DNA of 64,000 bases from Salinicola acroporae. GTDB lineage: Bacteria; Pseudomonadota; Gammaproteobacteria; Pseudomonadales; Halomonadaceae. Of the stretch, positions 1-10,919 are shown piece by piece (within the stretch, counting starts at the first letter, position 1; every line of letters starts with the position of its first letter). The stretch covers positions 186,001 to 250,000 of the forward strand of contig NZ_PZJW01000004.1 of assembly GCF_003206615.1 (NCBI RefSeq), written 5' to 3'. The notes beneath the pieces are model-generated. The model was not told the origin of the DNA, made no database searches, and was given only the letters and a program-made list of their open reading frames with translations. The position numbers and the translations under genes were made by a program.

Positions 1-2371
1 TCGCAACCAGAACCTGGGGCCGTTCATCGCCCATGAGATGAACCGCTGCATTACCTGCTATCGCTGCACGCGCTTCTACCAGGACTACGCCGGTGGCGAG
101 GACCTGGGGGCCTTCGGCGCCCACGACAACGTCTACTTCGGCCGCGTCACCGACGGCACGCTGGAGAGCGAGTTTTCCGGCAACCTGACCGAGGTCTGTC
201 CGACCGGCGTGTTCACCGACCAGACCCACTCGGCTCACTACACCCGCAAGTGGGACCTGCAGTTTGCGCCGAGCATCTGCCACCAGTGCGCCAGCGGCTG
301 CAACATCAGCCCCGGCGAGCGCTACGGCGACATTCGCCGGATCGAGAACCGCTACAACGGCGACGTCAACGGCTATTTTCTCTGCGACCGCGGGCGGTTC
401 GGCTACGGATACGTCAACCGCAAGGATCGGCCGACACGCCCCGAGTGCCGGGAGAGCGGTGGTGAAGCTCGGGCAATGGAAATCGACGAGGCGCTCGATC
501 TTGCCGCGGATCGCCTGCGTGGCGCCAAGCGGATCATCGGCATCGGCTCACCCCGGGCCAGCCTGGAGAGCAACCATCGGCTGCGTCAGTTGGTCGGCGC
601 GGCCAACTTCTCCACCGGTATCGAGGCCGGAGAGCTGGCGCGGATCCGGCGGATGGAAGCACTCAACCGCGAGGCTGGGCTGGCCACGCCGAGCCTGCGC
701 GAGATCGAACAGTGCGACGCGATCCTGGTGCTCGGTGAAGACCTCATCCAGAGCGCCGCCCGTGTCGCGTTGTCGGTGCGCCAGGCGGTGCGTGGCAAGG
801 GCACCGAGCTGGGCGCCGAGCGCGGCATCCCCGAGTGGAACGCCGAAGCGGTCAAGACCGTCGCCCAGGATGCCGGCCATCCGCTGTTCCTGGCCACGCC
901 GGACGCGACCAAGCTCGACGGCATCGCCGCCCATGCCGGGCGACTCGCGCCTGATGATATCGCTCGGCTCGGGTTCGCCGTGGCGCACGCCCTCGATTCC
1001 ACCGCGCCGGTCGTCGACGGCCTCGACGAAGAGACGTCGCGACTGGCCGAGCGCATCGCCGATGCCTTGCTGGCGGCGGAGAAGCCGCTGGTCATCGCCG
1101 GCGAGTCGCTGGGTTCGATGGCGATCCTGGAAGCGGCCGGCAACATCGCTCGGGCGCTCGGACGGCGCCAGCGTCCGGACGCCGGCCTGACCCTCGTTCG
1201 CCGCGAGGCCAATAGCGTCGGGCTCGGGTTGCTGGGTGGCGAATCCCTCGATTGGGCGATGGCCCAGCTTGAGCAGGGTGACGCCGATGGTGTGGTGATC
1301 CTGGAGAACGATCTCTATGTGCGGCTGCCGGCGGCGAAGGTCGACGCCGCGCTGGACCGGGCCAGTGCGCTGGTGGTGATCGACCACCAGCGTACGCCGA
1401 CCTGGGAGCGCGCCGACGTCGGCTTGCCGGCAGGCACCTTCGCCGAGAGCGACGGCACCCTGGTCAGCCTCGAAGGTCGTGCCCAGCGGTTCTACCAGGT
1501 CTTCGACCCCAGCTACCTGCGCCCGGATACCCGGATTCGCGAGAGCTGGCGCTGGCTGCATGCGCTTCACGCCACGCTGGAGCGCCAGCCGATGGAGACC
1601 ATCCTGCTCGACGACCTGACCCAGGCCGTTGCCGAGGATGCTCCCGCCTTGGCGCCGCTGCACCAGAACACGCCGGAGGCGATGTTTCGCATCCACGGCC
1701 TGAAGCTGGCCCGCGAGCCCCACCGCTACAGTGGCCGTACTGCCATGCGTGCCAATCTCAACGTCAACGAGCCGCGAGCGCCGGTGGACCTCGATACGCC
1801 GTTCGCCTTTTCGATGGAAGGCTATGCCGGCTATCGCGAGCCGCGCCGAGAGGTCGCCTTCGCCTGGGCGCCGGGCTGGAACTCCCCGCAGGCCTGGAAC
1901 AAGTTCCAGGACGAGGTCGGCGGTCATCTGCGCGCCGGCGATCCAGGCAAGCGACTGTTCACCGCGGCCGCCGCCGGTGGCGACTATTGCAGCGAGATCC
2001 CCGACGCGTTCGAACCGCGCGAGGGCCACTGGCAGGTGATCGATCTGCCCCAGCTGTTCGGCGGCGACGAGATGTCGCGCCGTGCCGAACCGATCCGCGA
2101 GCGCATGGCGCCGCCACAGGCGACGTTGAATGACACCGATGCGGCTCGGCTCGGCCTCGCAGCCGGGGAGCGGGTGACGATCTCGGTTGGCGACACCGTC
2201 TTCACCCTGACGGCGCGCCTGAGCAAGGGCCTGCCGCCGGGGCTGGTCGGCCTGCCCAGCGGCGCGATCGAGGAAGTCACCGGAGGGCTGACGCCAAGTG
2301 TCCTGCGCTGGGGACAGGTCGCGAAAGCGGAGCACGATAGCCAGGCGCCAGCCGGGGAGGCGCGCCCATGA
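1..2371 (+). CDS. nuoG: NADH-quinone oxidoreductase subunit G, 5'-truncated by window edge
   Basis: This is the large Fe-S subunit of respiratory complex I, in the peripheral arm, passing electrons from the NuoEF module to the quinone site. The reading frame is open from base 2, so the true start lies outside; about 789 residues are visible of a family length near 900. Early in the fragment [10 protein letters not shown] and EVCPTG supply cluster ligands. Counting from the Met at 38, C81, C84, C88 and C116 ([10 protein letters not shown] ... FLCDRG) form the extra N7 4Fe-4S site and open the molybdopterin-oxidoreductase-like domain. The stop overlaps the nuoH start (ATGA at 2368), showing translational coupling within the nuo operon. 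Confidence 0.96.
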   Translation, partial: RNQNLGPFIAHEMNRCITCYRCTRFYQDYAGGEDLGAFGAHDNVYFGRVTDGTLESEFSGNLTEVCPTGVFTDQTHSAHYTRKWDLQFAPSICHQCASGCNISPGERYGDIRRIENRYNGDVNGYFLCDRGRFGYGYVNRKDRPTRPECRESGGEARAMEIDEALDLAADRLRGAKRIIGIGSPRASLESNHRLRQLVGAANFSTGIEAGELARIRRMEALNREAGLATPSLREIEQCDAILVLGEDLIQSAARVALSVRQAVRGKGTELGAERGIPEWNAEAVKTVAQDAGHPLFLATPDATKLDGIAAHAGRLAPDDIARLGFAVAHALDSTAPVVDGLDEETSRLAERIADALLAAEKPLVIAGESLGSMAILEAAGNIARALGRRQRPDAGLTLVRREANSVGLGLLGGESLDWAMAQLEQGDADGVVILENDLYVRLPAAKVDAALDRASALVVIDHQRTPTWERADVGLPAGTFAESDGTLVSLEGRAQRFYQVFDPSYLRPDTRIRESWRWLHALHATLERQPMETILLDDLTQAVAEDAPALAPLHQNTPEAMFRIHGLKLAREPHRYSGRTAMRANLNVNEPRAPVDLDTPFAFSMEGYAGYREPRREVAFAWAPGWNSPQAWNKFQDEVGGHLRAGDPGKRLFTAAAAGGDYCSEIPDAFEPREGHWQVIDLPQLFGGDEMSRRAEPIRERMAPPQATLNDTDAARLGLAAGERVTISVGDTVFTLTARLSKGLPPGLVGLPSGAIEEVTGGLTPSVLRWGQVAKAEHDSQAPAGEARP

Positions 2372-3351
2372 GCTGGTGGACGCCGCAAGTCGAGGCGACG
2401 TTGATCGCCATGGTTCAGGCCGTGGTCATTCTGCTGGTCGTGGTCGTTTCCGGGGCGCTGTTGAGCATGATCGAGCGGCGCCTGCTGGCGCTATGGCAGG
2501 ATCGCTACGGCCCCAACCGGGTCGGGCCTTTCGGGCTGCTGCAGATCGCCGCCGACATGCTCAAGATCTTCTTCAAGGAAGACTGGATCCCGCCGTTCGC
2601 CGACCGTACCTTCTTCGTGCTGGCGCCGGCGATCGCCATGGCTTCGCTGCTGCTGTCGTTCATGGTGATCCCGATCACGCCCGGCTGGGGGGTGGCGGAT
2701 CTCAACATCGGCATCCTGTTCTTCTTCGCCATGGCCGGTATCAACGTTTATGCGGTGCTGTTCGCCGGCTGGGCCAGCAGCAACAAGTATGCGCTCCTCG
2801 GTGCCCTGCGTGCCTCCGCCCAGACGCTCTCCTACGAGGTCTTCATGGGCCTGGCGGTCATGGGCATCGTCGCCATGACCGGCTCGTTCAACATGCGCGA
2901 CATCGTCAACGCCCAGGAGAACGTCTGGTTCATCGTGCCGCAGTTCTTCGGCTTCTGCACCTTCATCATCGCCGGTATCGCGGTGACCCACCGCCATCCA
3001 TTCGACCAGCCGGAGGCGGAGCAGGAGTTGGCCGACGGCTACCACATCGAATATTCCGGGATGAAATGGGGCATGTTCTTCGTCGGCGAGTACATCGGCA
3101 TCGTGCTGATCTCGGCGCTGCTGGTGACGCTGTTCTTTGGCGGCTGGCATGGGCCGCTGCTGCCGCCGATCGTCTGGTTCCTGCTCAAGACGGTGTTCTT
3201 CGTCATCCTGTTCGTGCTGCTGCGGGCGGCGTTGCCGCGGCCGCGCTACGACAAGGTGATGAGCTTCGGCTGGAAGGTGTGTCTACCGCTGACACTCGTC
3301 AATCTATTGATCACCGGGGCGATGATTCTGCTCATCGACCCGGGCGTGTAA
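2368..3351 (+). CDS. nuoH: NADH-quinone oxidoreductase subunit H
   Basis: This membrane subunit of complex I (327 residues) forms part of the quinone-binding chamber at the junction with the peripheral arm. It is strongly hydrophobic, with about eight membrane helices. The N-terminal stretch [19 protein letters not shown] and the cytoplasmic loop with [19 protein letters not shown] are family signatures lining the quinone tunnel. Length equals the E. coli protein within a few residues. The start is the ATG overlapping the nuoG stop by four bases. nuoI follows after 12 bases. Confidence 0.97.
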   Translation: MSWWTPQVEATLIAMVQAVVILLVVVVSGALLSMIERRLLALWQDRYGPNRVGPFGLLQIAADMLKIFFKEDWIPPFADRTFFVLAPAIAMASLLLSFMVIPITPGWGVADLNIGILFFFAMAGINVYAVLFAGWASSNKYALLGALRASAQTLSYEVFMGLAVMGIVAMTGSFNMRDIVNAQENVWFIVPQFFGFCTFIIAGIAVTHRHPFDQPEAEQELADGYHIEYSGMKWGMFFVGEYIGIVLISALLVTLFFGGWHGPLLPPIVWFLLKTVFFVILFVLLRAALPRPRYDKVMSFGWKVCLPLTLVNLLITGAMILLIDPGV

Positions 3352-3363
3352 GGGAGAGCGACC

Positions 3364-3912
3364 ATGCTGAGTCAGATCCGGAAGATCGTGTCCGGCACCG
3401 GCACGCAACTGCGCACGCTGTGGATGGTGTTTTCGCACGCCTGGCGCAAGCGCGAGACGCTGCAGTATCCGGAGGAGCAGGTCTACCTGCCGCCGCGCTA
3501 TCGCGGGCGAATCGTGCTGACCCGCGACCCGGACGGCGAGGAGCGCTGCGTGGCCTGCAACCTGTGCGCGGTGGCCTGTCCGGTGGCGTGCATCTCGTTG
3601 CAGAAGGGTGAGAAGGAGGATGGCCGCTGGTATCCGGAATTCTTTCGCATCAACTTCTCGCGCTGCATCTTCTGCGGGATGTGCGAGGAGGCGTGCCCGA
3701 CCTCGGCGATCCAGTTGACGCCGGACTTCGAGATGAGCGAGTTCCGAAGACAGGAGCTCGTCTACGAGAAGCAGGACCTGCTGATCGATGGCCCGGGCAA
3801 GGACCACAACACCAACTTCTATCGCGTGGCCGGCCTGTCGATTGCCGGCAAGGACAAGGGCGAGGCGCAGAACGAGGCCGAACCCATCGACGTCAAGTCG
3901 TTGATGCCATGA
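3364..3912 (+). CDS. nuoI: NADH-quinone oxidoreductase subunit I
   Basis: This is the ferredoxin-like subunit of complex I (182 residues), holding the N6a and N6b 4Fe-4S clusters that lead to N2 and quinone. Two CxxCxxCxxxCP motifs are visible: [12 protein letters not shown] and [12 protein letters not shown]. The start ATG has the purine-rich leader AGGGAGAGCGACC. Although nuoI is normally followed closely by nuoJ, here 253 bases separate its stop from the nuoJ start. Confidence 0.97.
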   Translation: MLSQIRKIVSGTGTQLRTLWMVFSHAWRKRETLQYPEEQVYLPPRYRGRIVLTRDPDGEERCVACNLCAVACPVACISLQKGEKEDGRWYPEFFRINFSRCIFCGMCEEACPTSAIQLTPDFEMSEFRRQELVYEKQDLLIDGPGKDHNTNFYRVAGLSIAGKDKGEAQNEAEPIDVKSLMP

Positions 3913-4165
3913 GAATCCGTCTACGATCCGCCGCGCGTCGGCCGAACTTGGCTGGAAACACTTTCGGCGTGCGCATTTACCCCCAGGTGAACTCGCACGC
4001 GAGCCAGGTCCTCTCCTCGAATGCTTTCGCCTCGCGACCCACGTGGAGGCGGCAATTGCGCTGGCCCGAAGGGCGCGGGCCTGGCCTTGGCTCTGGCCCG
4101 CGAGACCGTCAACGGATTCCAGGTCGTGTCGGGGGTGGTGTGCTGACCAGAGCAGGGAGAGAGAT

Positions 4166-4777
4166 ATGCAAATCGCGTTTTACTTGAGTGGCCTGGTCGC
4201 GATTCTCGCCACCCTCCGCGTGGTGACAGGCACCCATCCGGTCCATGCGCTGCTCTATCTGATCGTGTCGCTGATCGCGGTGGCGATGGTGTTCTTCGCC
4301 CTCGGCGCCCCCTTCGCCGGGGCGCTGGAGATCATCGTCTATGCCGGCGCGATCATGGTGCTGTTCGTGTTCGTGGTAATGATGCTCAACTTGGGCGAGT
4401 CGGCGGTGGAACAGGAGCGGGCCTGGCTCCAGCCCAGAGCGTGGATGGGCCCGGCGATCCTGACGGCGGTCCTGCTGGTCGTGATGGTGGTGACGCTGGC
4501 CAGCGGCGACTATGACGGCACCATCAGCGGCGAGACGCTGACGGCCAAGATGGTCGGCATATCGCTGTTCGGCCCCTATCTGGTGATCGTCGAACTGGCG
4601 GCAATGCTGTTGCTGGCGGCGCTGGTGGCGGCGTCTCACCTGGGGCGCAGTGAAGCGCACGATGAAGCCGACCTCGCCCGCGAGCGCCAGCGTGAGCTGA
4701 ACGACCAGGCGTCGACCAGCGAGACATCGAACCCCACTCGCGAGGCGCGTCGCGATGCGCAGGAGGGCAAGGCATGA
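4166..4777 (+). CDS. nuoJ: NADH-quinone oxidoreductase subunit J
   Basis: This is a small membrane subunit of complex I (203 residues from the chosen start) between NuoH and the antiporter-like subunits. It has five predicted helices, and the E/G-rich helix with [18 protein letters not shown] is typical. The open frame extends upstream to 4043, but that extra sequence is not hydrophobic and not NuoJ-like. The ATG at 4166 is preceded by AGGGAGAGAG and gives the normal [10 protein letters not shown] start. The C-terminus carries a charged tail of about 40 residues. It overlaps nuoK by ATGA. Confidence 0.94.
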   Translation: MQIAFYLSGLVAILATLRVVTGTHPVHALLYLIVSLIAVAMVFFALGAPFAGALEIIVYAGAIMVLFVFVVMMLNLGESAVEQERAWLQPRAWMGPAILTAVLLVVMVVTLASGDYDGTISGETLTAKMVGISLFGPYLVIVELAAMLLLAALVAASHLGRSEAHDEADLARERQRELNDQASTSETSNPTREARRDAQEGKA

Positions 4778-5082
4778 CGGGCATTCCGGTAGAGCACGGC
4801 CTGTGGCTGGCGGCGATTCTGTTCGTGCTGGGGCTGGCAGGACTAATGACGCGGCGCAACATGCTGTTCGTGCTGATGAGCCTGGAGATCATGATGAACG
4901 CCGCCGGCCTGGCGTTCATTGTCGGCGGGACCCACTGGCAGCAGGCCGATGGTCAGGTCATGTTCCTGATGATCATCACCTTGGCGGCGGCAGAGGCGAG
5001 CGTGGGTCTGGCGCTGCTGATGCAGCTCTACCGGCGCTTCAAGACTCTCGATATCGATGCGGCTAGCAGGTTGCGCGGATGA
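4774..5082 (+). CDS. nuoK: NADH-quinone oxidoreductase subunit K
   Basis: This is a three-helix membrane subunit of complex I (102 residues), an MrpC-like part of the proton path. Conserved glutamates within helices are visible ([14 protein letters not shown] and [12 protein letters not shown]). The start overlaps the nuoJ stop (ATGA) and its own stop overlaps the nuoL start, so nuoJ, nuoK and nuoL are translationally coupled. Confidence 0.97.
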   Translation: MTGIPVEHGLWLAAILFVLGLAGLMTRRNMLFVLMSLEIMMNAAGLAFIVGGTHWQQADGQVMFLMIITLAAAEASVGLALLMQLYRRFKTLDIDAASRLRG

Positions 5083-6944
5083 CCACTTTTCACGATGTCT
5101 TGCTGACACTCACGTTCGTCTTTCCTTTACTGGGATCGCTGATCCTGGCGCTGTCGTACGGGCGTCTCTCCGAGCGAGCCAGCGCGACCGTCGGCGTCGC
5201 CTCCATCGGCCTGGCGGCACTGTGCACGCTGTGGGTCGGCATCGATTTCTACGACCAGGGCAAGTCGGCGCAGACGTTGACCCTGTGGCACTGGATCAGC
5301 GTGGGCGATTTCCAGCCGACCGTGGGGTTGATGCTGGATGGCCTGTCGCTGACCCTGCTCGGCGTGATTACCGGCGTCGGTTTCTTCATCCACCTGTTCG
5401 CGGCCTGGTACATGCGTGGCGAGGATGGCGTGACCCGCTTCTTCTGTCACATGAACCTGTTCGTGTTCAGCATGATCCTGCTGGTGCTGGGGGACAACCT
5501 GCTGCTGCTCTACTTCGGCTGGGAAGGGGTGGGGCTCTGCAGCTACCTGTTGATCGGCTACTACTACCGCACGCCGGCCAACGGCTGGGCGGCGTTCAAG
5601 GCGTTCGTCATCACCCGTACCGGCGATGTCTTCCTCGCCATCGGCATGTTCCTGCTCTACCTCGAGCTCGGCTCGCTCAACCTGCAGACGCTGTTGGCGC
5701 GGGCACCGGAGATCTGGGCCGAGGGCGGTCTGATGCCGCAGCTCGCGGCGCTGATGCTGCTCGGTGGCGCGGTGGGCAAGTCGGCACAGCTGCCGCTGCA
5801 CACCTGGCTGGCGGACGCCATGGCGGGCCCGACGCCGGTGTCGGCATTGATCCACGCGGCGACCATGGTCACGGCGGGTGTCTACCTGATCGCGCGGATG
5901 AACGGCATCTTCCTGATGGCGCCGGACGTACTGCTGCTGGTAGGGGTGGTCGGTGCGCTGACCCTGCTGGTGGCAGGCTTCGCGGCGCTGGCGCAGACCG
6001 ACATCAAGCGGGTGCTCGCCTACTCGACCATGAGCCAGATCGGCTACATGTTCCTGGCGCTGGGCGTCGGCGCGTTCGATGCGGCGATCTTCCATCTGAT
6101 GATCCACGCCTTCTTCAAGGCGCTGCTGTTCCTCTCCGCCGGCTCGGTGATCATCTGCACCCATCACGAGCAGGACATGCGCCGTCTCGGTGGGCTGTGG
6201 CGCAAGCTGCCACTGACCTACGCCGGGTTCATCGTCGGCGGGGCGGCGCTGGCGGCCCTGCCGCTGGTGACGGCGGGCTTCTACAGCAAGGATGCCATCC
6301 TCGTCTCGGCACTCGCTTCCGGCCATGGCGTGCTGATGCTCGCCGGGCTGCTCGGCGCGCTGCTGACATCGATCTATACCGTTCGCCTGATCCTCGGTAC
6401 CTTCCACGGCAAGCCCAAGAGCGACAACGCCCGCAGTGCCCACGCTGGCAAGGGGCTGGTGCATGGCATACCGCTGGTGGTGCTGATCGTGATGTCGACG
6501 GCCATCGGCGCGCAGCTGACCCCGCCGCTGGACGAGGTGCTGCCACCCGGTCCGGTGGCCGAGGGCCTGGGAGTCCATATCCTCGAATTCACCGCCATGA
6601 TCGTGGCCGTCGGCGGCGTACTGATCGCGGGCTGGCTGTTCAAGCGCCGACGCGATCTGATTCGCCGTGGCATGGCGGACCCGCGCGGCGCCCGGCTGTG
6701 GACGTTCTGGCACAACGCCTGGGGCTTCGACGCGCTCTACGACTGGCTGTTCGTGCGTCCCTACCAGGGTGTGGTCCGGGTCAACCGGGGCGACTGGATC
6801 AACTCGCTGTGCAACATTCTGCCGTGGCTGGCCCGGGCTTCCCATCAGGGGCTGCGCACGACGCAGACGGGCCTGATGCGTCACTATGCCGTATCGATGG
6901 TGCTGGGAGCGACGCTGCTGCTCGTCTTCCTGCTGGTGGGCTGA
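5079..6944 (+). CDS. nuoL: NADH-quinone oxidoreductase subunit L
   Basis: This is the distal antiporter-like proton pump of complex I (621 residues; the E. coli protein has 613). Mrp-type motifs are visible: [17 protein letters not shown] near residue 150, [20 protein letters not shown] near 230, and [12 protein letters not shown] with the conserved His. The long C-terminal lateral helix region is present after residue about 500. The start overlaps the nuoK stop. A 93-base spacer without its own gene separates it from nuoM. Confidence 0.97.
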   Translation: MTTFHDVLLTLTFVFPLLGSLILALSYGRLSERASATVGVASIGLAALCTLWVGIDFYDQGKSAQTLTLWHWISVGDFQPTVGLMLDGLSLTLLGVITGVGFFIHLFAAWYMRGEDGVTRFFCHMNLFVFSMILLVLGDNLLLLYFGWEGVGLCSYLLIGYYYRTPANGWAAFKAFVITRTGDVFLAIGMFLLYLELGSLNLQTLLARAPEIWAEGGLMPQLAALMLLGGAVGKSAQLPLHTWLADAMAGPTPVSALIHAATMVTAGVYLIARMNGIFLMAPDVLLLVGVVGALTLLVAGFAALAQTDIKRVLAYSTMSQIGYMFLALGVGAFDAAIFHLMIHAFFKALLFLSAGSVIICTHHEQDMRRLGGLWRKLPLTYAGFIVGGAALAALPLVTAGFYSKDAILVSALASGHGVLMLAGLLGALLTSIYTVRLILGTFHGKPKSDNARSAHAGKGLVHGIPLVVLIVMSTAIGAQLTPPLDEVLPPGPVAEGLGVHILEFTAMIVAVGGVLIAGWLFKRRRDLIRRGMADPRGARLWTFWHNAWGFDALYDWLFVRPYQGVVRVNRGDWINSLCNILPWLARASHQGLRTTQTGLMRHYAVSMVLGATLLLVFLLVG

Positions 6945-7037
6945 CGAGATGCGCGCAGACAGGTTACACGGCGTCGAGGCCCCGATGACCCCAGCTCGGG
7001 CGCCAACGGAATTCACTCTATCGCGGATGGCTGATTC

Positions 7038-8564
7038 ATGACTCTGGTCTGGCTGATACTGATCCCCTTCATTGGCGGCCTGCTCTGTTGGCAGGCGGAA
7101 CGCTTTGGCGACCAGGCGCCTCGCTGGATCGCACTGGGCACCATGCTGCTGGAATTGGCGCTGGTGCTGGGGCTCTGGGTCAGCAGCGACTTTCAGCTGC
7201 CGGCGGAGGGCGCCGCCAGCGTCTGGACGCTGGAGTGGCAGGCGGACTGGATCCCGCGCTTCGGCATTCAACTGCATCTGGCGATCGACGGCCTGTCGCT
7301 GCTGATGATCGCGTTGACCGGCCTGCTCGGTGCCATGGCGGTGGTCTGCTCCTGGAAGGAGATCGTCCGTCGGGTCGGGTTCTTCCACCTCAACCTGCTG
7401 TGGATCCTGGGCGGGGTGGTCGGGGTCTTTCTCGCCATCGACCTGTTCCTGTTCTTCCTGTTCTGGGAAATGATGCTGGTGCCGATGTACTTCCTGATCG
7501 CGCTGTGGGGGCACAGCGGCTCCCAGGGCAGTTCGCGCATCGGCGCCGCGACCAAGTTCTTCATCTACACCCAGGCCAGCGGCCTGCTGATGCTGATCGC
7601 CATCCTGGGCCTGGTGTTCGCGCATCACGGGGCGACTGGCGAATACACCTTCGCCTATGCGGATCTGTTGAACACGCCGCTATCGGAGACCACGGCCTGG
7701 TGGCTGATGCTCGGCTTCTTCGTCGCCTTCGCGGTCAAGTTGCCGGTGGTGCCGCTGCACGGCTGGCTGCCGGATGCCCACGCCCAGGCACCGACGGCCG
7801 GTAGTGTCGACCTCGCCGGTATCCTGCTCAAGACGGCGGCCTACGGGATGCTGCGTTTCGCGCTGCCGCTGTTTCCGGAGGCCTCCCAGGCGTTCGCGCC
7901 GGTGGCGATGACGCTGGGCCTGATCGGTATCTTCTACGGCGCCATCCTGGCCTGCGGCCAGCAGGATCTGAAACGCCTGATCGCCTACACCAGCATCTCC
8001 CACATGGGCTTCGTCCTGATCGGTATCTATGCCGGTACCGAACTGGCGCTGCAGGGCGTGGTGGCGCTGATGGTGGCGCACGCCTTCTCCGCCGCCGGAC
8101 TGTTCATCCTCTCCGGGCAGCTCTACGAGCGACTGCACACTCGCGACATGCGCCAGATGGGGGGGCTGTGGGGACGTATCCGCGGCCTGCCGGGGTTCGC
8201 GCTGGTGTTCGTGGCAGCGTCGCTGGGCCTGCCCGGCACCGCCAACTTCGTCGGTGAGTTCATGGTGATGTTCGGTGCCTTCGGCGTGGCACCCTGGGTG
8301 GTGGTGATCGCCAGCGCCGGCCTGATCCTGGCCGCCGTCTACTCGCTGTTCATCATGCAGCGGGTCTACTACGGGCCGCCGGTGGAGGAGACGCCGCTGG
8401 CCGGCCTCGATCGTCGCGAGACGATACTGCTGTTCGGCATCGTCGCGCTGGTGGTGTTCTTCGGGGTCTATCCCCAGCCACTGCTGGATACCTCGGCCGG
8501 CGCCATGCAGGTGGTACAGCAGAGCGTTCAGCAAGCCGCGGCGATGACGGGAGGTGTCCAATGA
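7038..8564 (+). CDS. nuoM: NADH-quinone oxidoreductase subunit M
   Basis: This is the middle antiporter-like proton pump of complex I (508 residues). The proton-antiporter domain shows FWEMMLVPMYFLIALWG with the conserved Glu and KLPVVPLHGWLPDAHAQAPT with the conserved Lys/His. About 14 membrane helices are expected and its length matches the family. The ATG at 7038 begins MTLVWLILIPFIG. Its stop overlaps the nuoN start by ATGA. Confidence 0.97.
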   Translation: MTLVWLILIPFIGGLLCWQAERFGDQAPRWIALGTMLLELALVLGLWVSSDFQLPAEGAASVWTLEWQADWIPRFGIQLHLAIDGLSLLMIALTGLLGAMAVVCSWKEIVRRVGFFHLNLLWILGGVVGVFLAIDLFLFFLFWEMMLVPMYFLIALWGHSGSQGSSRIGAATKFFIYTQASGLLMLIAILGLVFAHHGATGEYTFAYADLLNTPLSETTAWWLMLGFFVAFAVKLPVVPLHGWLPDAHAQAPTAGSVDLAGILLKTAAYGMLRFALPLFPEASQAFAPVAMTLGLIGIFYGAILACGQQDLKRLIAYTSISHMGFVLIGIYAGTELALQGVVALMVAHAFSAAGLFILSGQLYERLHTRDMRQMGGLWGRIRGLPGFALVFVAASLGLPGTANFVGEFMVMFGAFGVAPWVVVIASAGLILAAVYSLFIMQRVYYGPPVEETPLAGLDRRETILLFGIVALVVFFGVYPQPLLDTSAGAMQVVQQSVQQAAAMTGGVQ

Positions 8565-10030
8565 GCGATGTCGCCAATCATGGTGTCCTGACGACCCTGC
8601 TCGCCATTTCCCCGCTGATTCTGGTCTGCCTGACCGTGATCGTGGTGATGCTCTCGATCGCCTGGAAGCGCAATCACGCCTTGAGCGCGATTCTCACTGC
8701 CGTCGGTCTCAATGCGGCACTGCTGGCGCTGCTGTTCGGCTGGACGCTGGGTTCGGTCGACGTCACTTCGGTCCTGGTGGTCGACGATCTTTCCCGCTTC
8801 GGCGGCGTGCTGGTGCTGATGTCGACGCTGGCCTGCGTCACGCTGGCTCACCACTACCTCGAAGGCTACGAAGGTCCACGGGACGAGTTCTATCTGCTGC
8901 TGACGAGCGCCGCCGCCGGCGGCTTGGTGCTGGTCTCGGCGCGTCACATGACGACGCTGTTCTTCGGTATCGAGCTGCTGTCGATGCCGCTGTTCGGGAT
9001 GCTCGCCTACACCTTCCGGGACCGTGGTGCGCTGGAGAGCGGCATCAAGTACATGGTGCTGTCGGCCGCGGCGACCGCATTCCTGCTGTTCGGCATGGCG
9101 CTGCTCTATGCGGTGACGGGCACGCTGGACTTCGCCGAACTGGGGGCGGCGCTATCGGCTCGCGGCAGCGACCCCTGGCTGCTGGCCGGTGCCGGCCTGC
9201 TGCTGGTGGGACTGGCGTTCAAGCTCTCCATCGTCCCCTTTCACCTGTGGACACCGGATGTCTACCAGGGTGGCCCCGGGCCGGCGACGACGTTTCTCGC
9301 GACCGCCAGCAAGGTGGCGGTGTTCCTGGTGCTGCTGCGACTGTTCCAATCGACGCTGGCCTTCCACGAGAACTGGTGGCACGACCTGCTCGGCTTCATC
9401 GCCGTGATCACCATGCTGGTGGGCAACCTGCTGGCGCTGACCCAGAACGACCTCAAGCGCCTGCTGGGCTACTCGTCGATCGCCCATTTCGGCTATCTGC
9501 TGGTGGCGCTGGTGGTCAACCAGGGCCTGGCGGTCGAGACCGTCGGCATCTACCTGGTCACCTACGTTCTCACCACGCTCGGCGCGTTCGGCGTCGTCAC
9601 CCTGGTGTCGAGCCCCTACATCGCCACCGGCGGCACGGCGGATGCCAGCCCGCTGCACCACTACCGTGGCCTGTTCTGGCGGCGGCCCTACCTCACGGCG
9701 GTGATGACGGTATCGATGCTGTCGCTGGCGGGGATTCCGTTCACTGCCGGCTTCATCGGCAAGTTCTACATCATCGGGGTCGGGGTCGAGGCGCATCGCT
9801 GGTGGCTGGTCGGCAGCGTGGTGGTCGGCAGTGCCATCGGGCTCTACTACTACCTGCGGGTGATGGTGACCCTATTCCTGCATGAGCCCGGCATGCAGCG
9901 CCGCGATGCGACCCACGACTGGGCCGAGCGCGCCGGCGGGATGGTGGTGCTGGGCGTCGCCACCCTGGTGATCCTGCTGGGGCTCTACCCGACACCGATG
10001 ATCAATTGGGTCAACTGGGTCGCGGGGTGA
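8561..10030 (+). CDS. nuoN: NADH-quinone oxidoreductase subunit N
   Basis: This is the third antiporter-like membrane subunit of complex I (489 residues), adjacent to NuoK and NuoM, and the last gene of the operon. Characteristic stretches are LFFGIELLSMPLFGMLAY with the conserved Glu, KLSIVPFHLWTPDVYQGGP with the conserved Lys, and DLKRLLGYSSIAHFGYLLV. The start overlaps nuoM by ATGA. An intrinsic terminator follows 46 bases after the stop, which fits the end of the transcript. Confidence 0.97.
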   Translation: MSDVANHGVLTTLLAISPLILVCLTVIVVMLSIAWKRNHALSAILTAVGLNAALLALLFGWTLGSVDVTSVLVVDDLSRFGGVLVLMSTLACVTLAHHYLEGYEGPRDEFYLLLTSAAAGGLVLVSARHMTTLFFGIELLSMPLFGMLAYTFRDRGALESGIKYMVLSAAATAFLLFGMALLYAVTGTLDFAELGAALSARGSDPWLLAGAGLLLVGLAFKLSIVPFHLWTPDVYQGGPGPATTFLATASKVAVFLVLLRLFQSTLAFHENWWHDLLGFIAVITMLVGNLLALTQNDLKRLLGYSSIAHFGYLLVALVVNQGLAVETVGIYLVTYVLTTLGAFGVVTLVSSPYIATGGTADASPLHHYRGLFWRRPYLTAVMTVSMLSLAGIPFTAGFIGKFYIIGVGVEAHRWWLVGSVVVGSAIGLYYYLRVMVTLFLHEPGMQRRDATHDWAERAGGMVVLGVATLVILLGLYPTPMINWVNWVAG

Positions 10031-10075
10031 CGGTGACGATCGCCAGCCGTCGAGCGCCTCCCATCGACGCCCGAG

Positions 10076-10101
10076 AAAGCGCCCGCCACAGGGCGCTTTT
10101 T
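10076..10101 (+). terminator. Intrinsic terminator of the nuo operon
   Basis: AAAGCGCCC and GGGCGCTTT form a perfect 9-bp stem around a 6-base loop (GCCACA), followed by further Ts. It sits directly after nuoN and before the convergent hydrolase gene. The A-tract on the other side may let it also serve the minus strand. Confidence 0.88.
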
Positions 10102-10105
10102 CGTG

Positions 10106-10915
10106 TCAGGCGCCGGTGGCGAGGCCGATGCTGCGGCGGCAGCCGGCCGGCAGATGGATGTCCACGGCGATGGGGAGATGATCCGAGAACATCGCTTCCA
10201 GCACGCGCGGTTGCTCGGCCTTGAGCGATGCGGAGAGCAGGATGTGGTCCAGCGCGCGGCGGGGTTGCCAGGCAGGATAGCTGAGCTGCGACTTGAGCGG
10301 ATTGAGATCCAGGGCCTTGCAGAACCGGGGGTGTGCCAGCAACTGCTCCGGCGTGCAGTTGAGATCGCCCATGACCACCACATGTTGCAGCGGCTCGACG
10401 ATCTCGCCGAGATAGTCCAACTGGCGCCAGCGACCACGCTGGCTGAGTGCCAGGTGAGCGACGAAGACGTGCAGTGCATCCGGCCCTTCGCCGTAGCGGG
10501 CGTGGATCGCGCCGCGCCCGCGCATGCCGGGCAGGCGGTGCTCGTCCACCTGGCTGGGCGTCAGGCGCGAGAGCAGCCCGTTGCTGTGCTGGGCGACGCG
10601 ACCGAGGTTGCGGTTGAGCTGCTGGAAGTGAAAATCGAACGCCGAGCGATGGGCGAGATACTCGACCTGGTTGACGTGACTGGAGCGGAAACTGCCGCCA
10701 TCGACCTCCTGCAGGCCGACGATATCGTAGGCCGACAGGGTACTGGCGACGATATCCAGTCGCGAGCTGCGTTTGGGATGGGGCAGCAGGTGCTGCCAGC
10801 TCCGCGTGAAATAGTGATGATAGGCCGAAGTGTGAATGCCGACCTGCAGGTTGCAGGTCAGCAGTTTCAACGTCGACGCGATCTCGCTGGCGGGTGTCGA
10901 GACGGCTAGAGACAT
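10106..10915 (-). CDS. Endonuclease/exonuclease/phosphatase (EEP) family protein
   Basis: This 269-residue protein belongs to the EEP superfamily of metal-dependent phosphodiesterases, which includes exonuclease III and sphingomyelinase-like enzymes. The visible motifs are LTCNLQVG (Asn) near residue 20, LQEVDGG (metal-ligand Glu) near 68, GDLNCTPEQL (catalytic Asp/Asn) near 175, LDHILLS and the terminal SDHLPIAVDI His. It resembles the YafD-type conserved hypothetical group. No signal peptide is evident, and the substrate is unknown. It starts 4 bases after the dsbA stop on the same strand, so it is probably co-transcribed with dsbA. Confidence 0.85.
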   Translation of the reverse strand: MSLAVSTPASEIASTLKLLTCNLQVGIHTSAYHHYFTRSWQHLLPHPKRSSRLDIVASTLSAYDIVGLQEVDGGSFRSSHVNQVEYLAHRSAFDFHFQQLNRNLGRVAQHSNGLLSRLTPSQVDEHRLPGMRGRGAIHARYGEGPDALHVFVAHLALSQRGRWRQLDYLGEIVEPLQHVVVMGDLNCTPEQLLAHPRFCKALDLNPLKSQLSYPAWQPRRALDHILLSASLKAEQPRVLEAMFSDHLPIAVDIHLPAGCRRSIGLATGA

Positions 10916-10919
10916 GGCG

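Noticed and set aside
5127-7628. 833-codon minus-strand open frame opposite nuoL/nuoM
   Set aside because: It is Gln/Arg/His-rich antisense of conserved nuo genes, with no family pattern.
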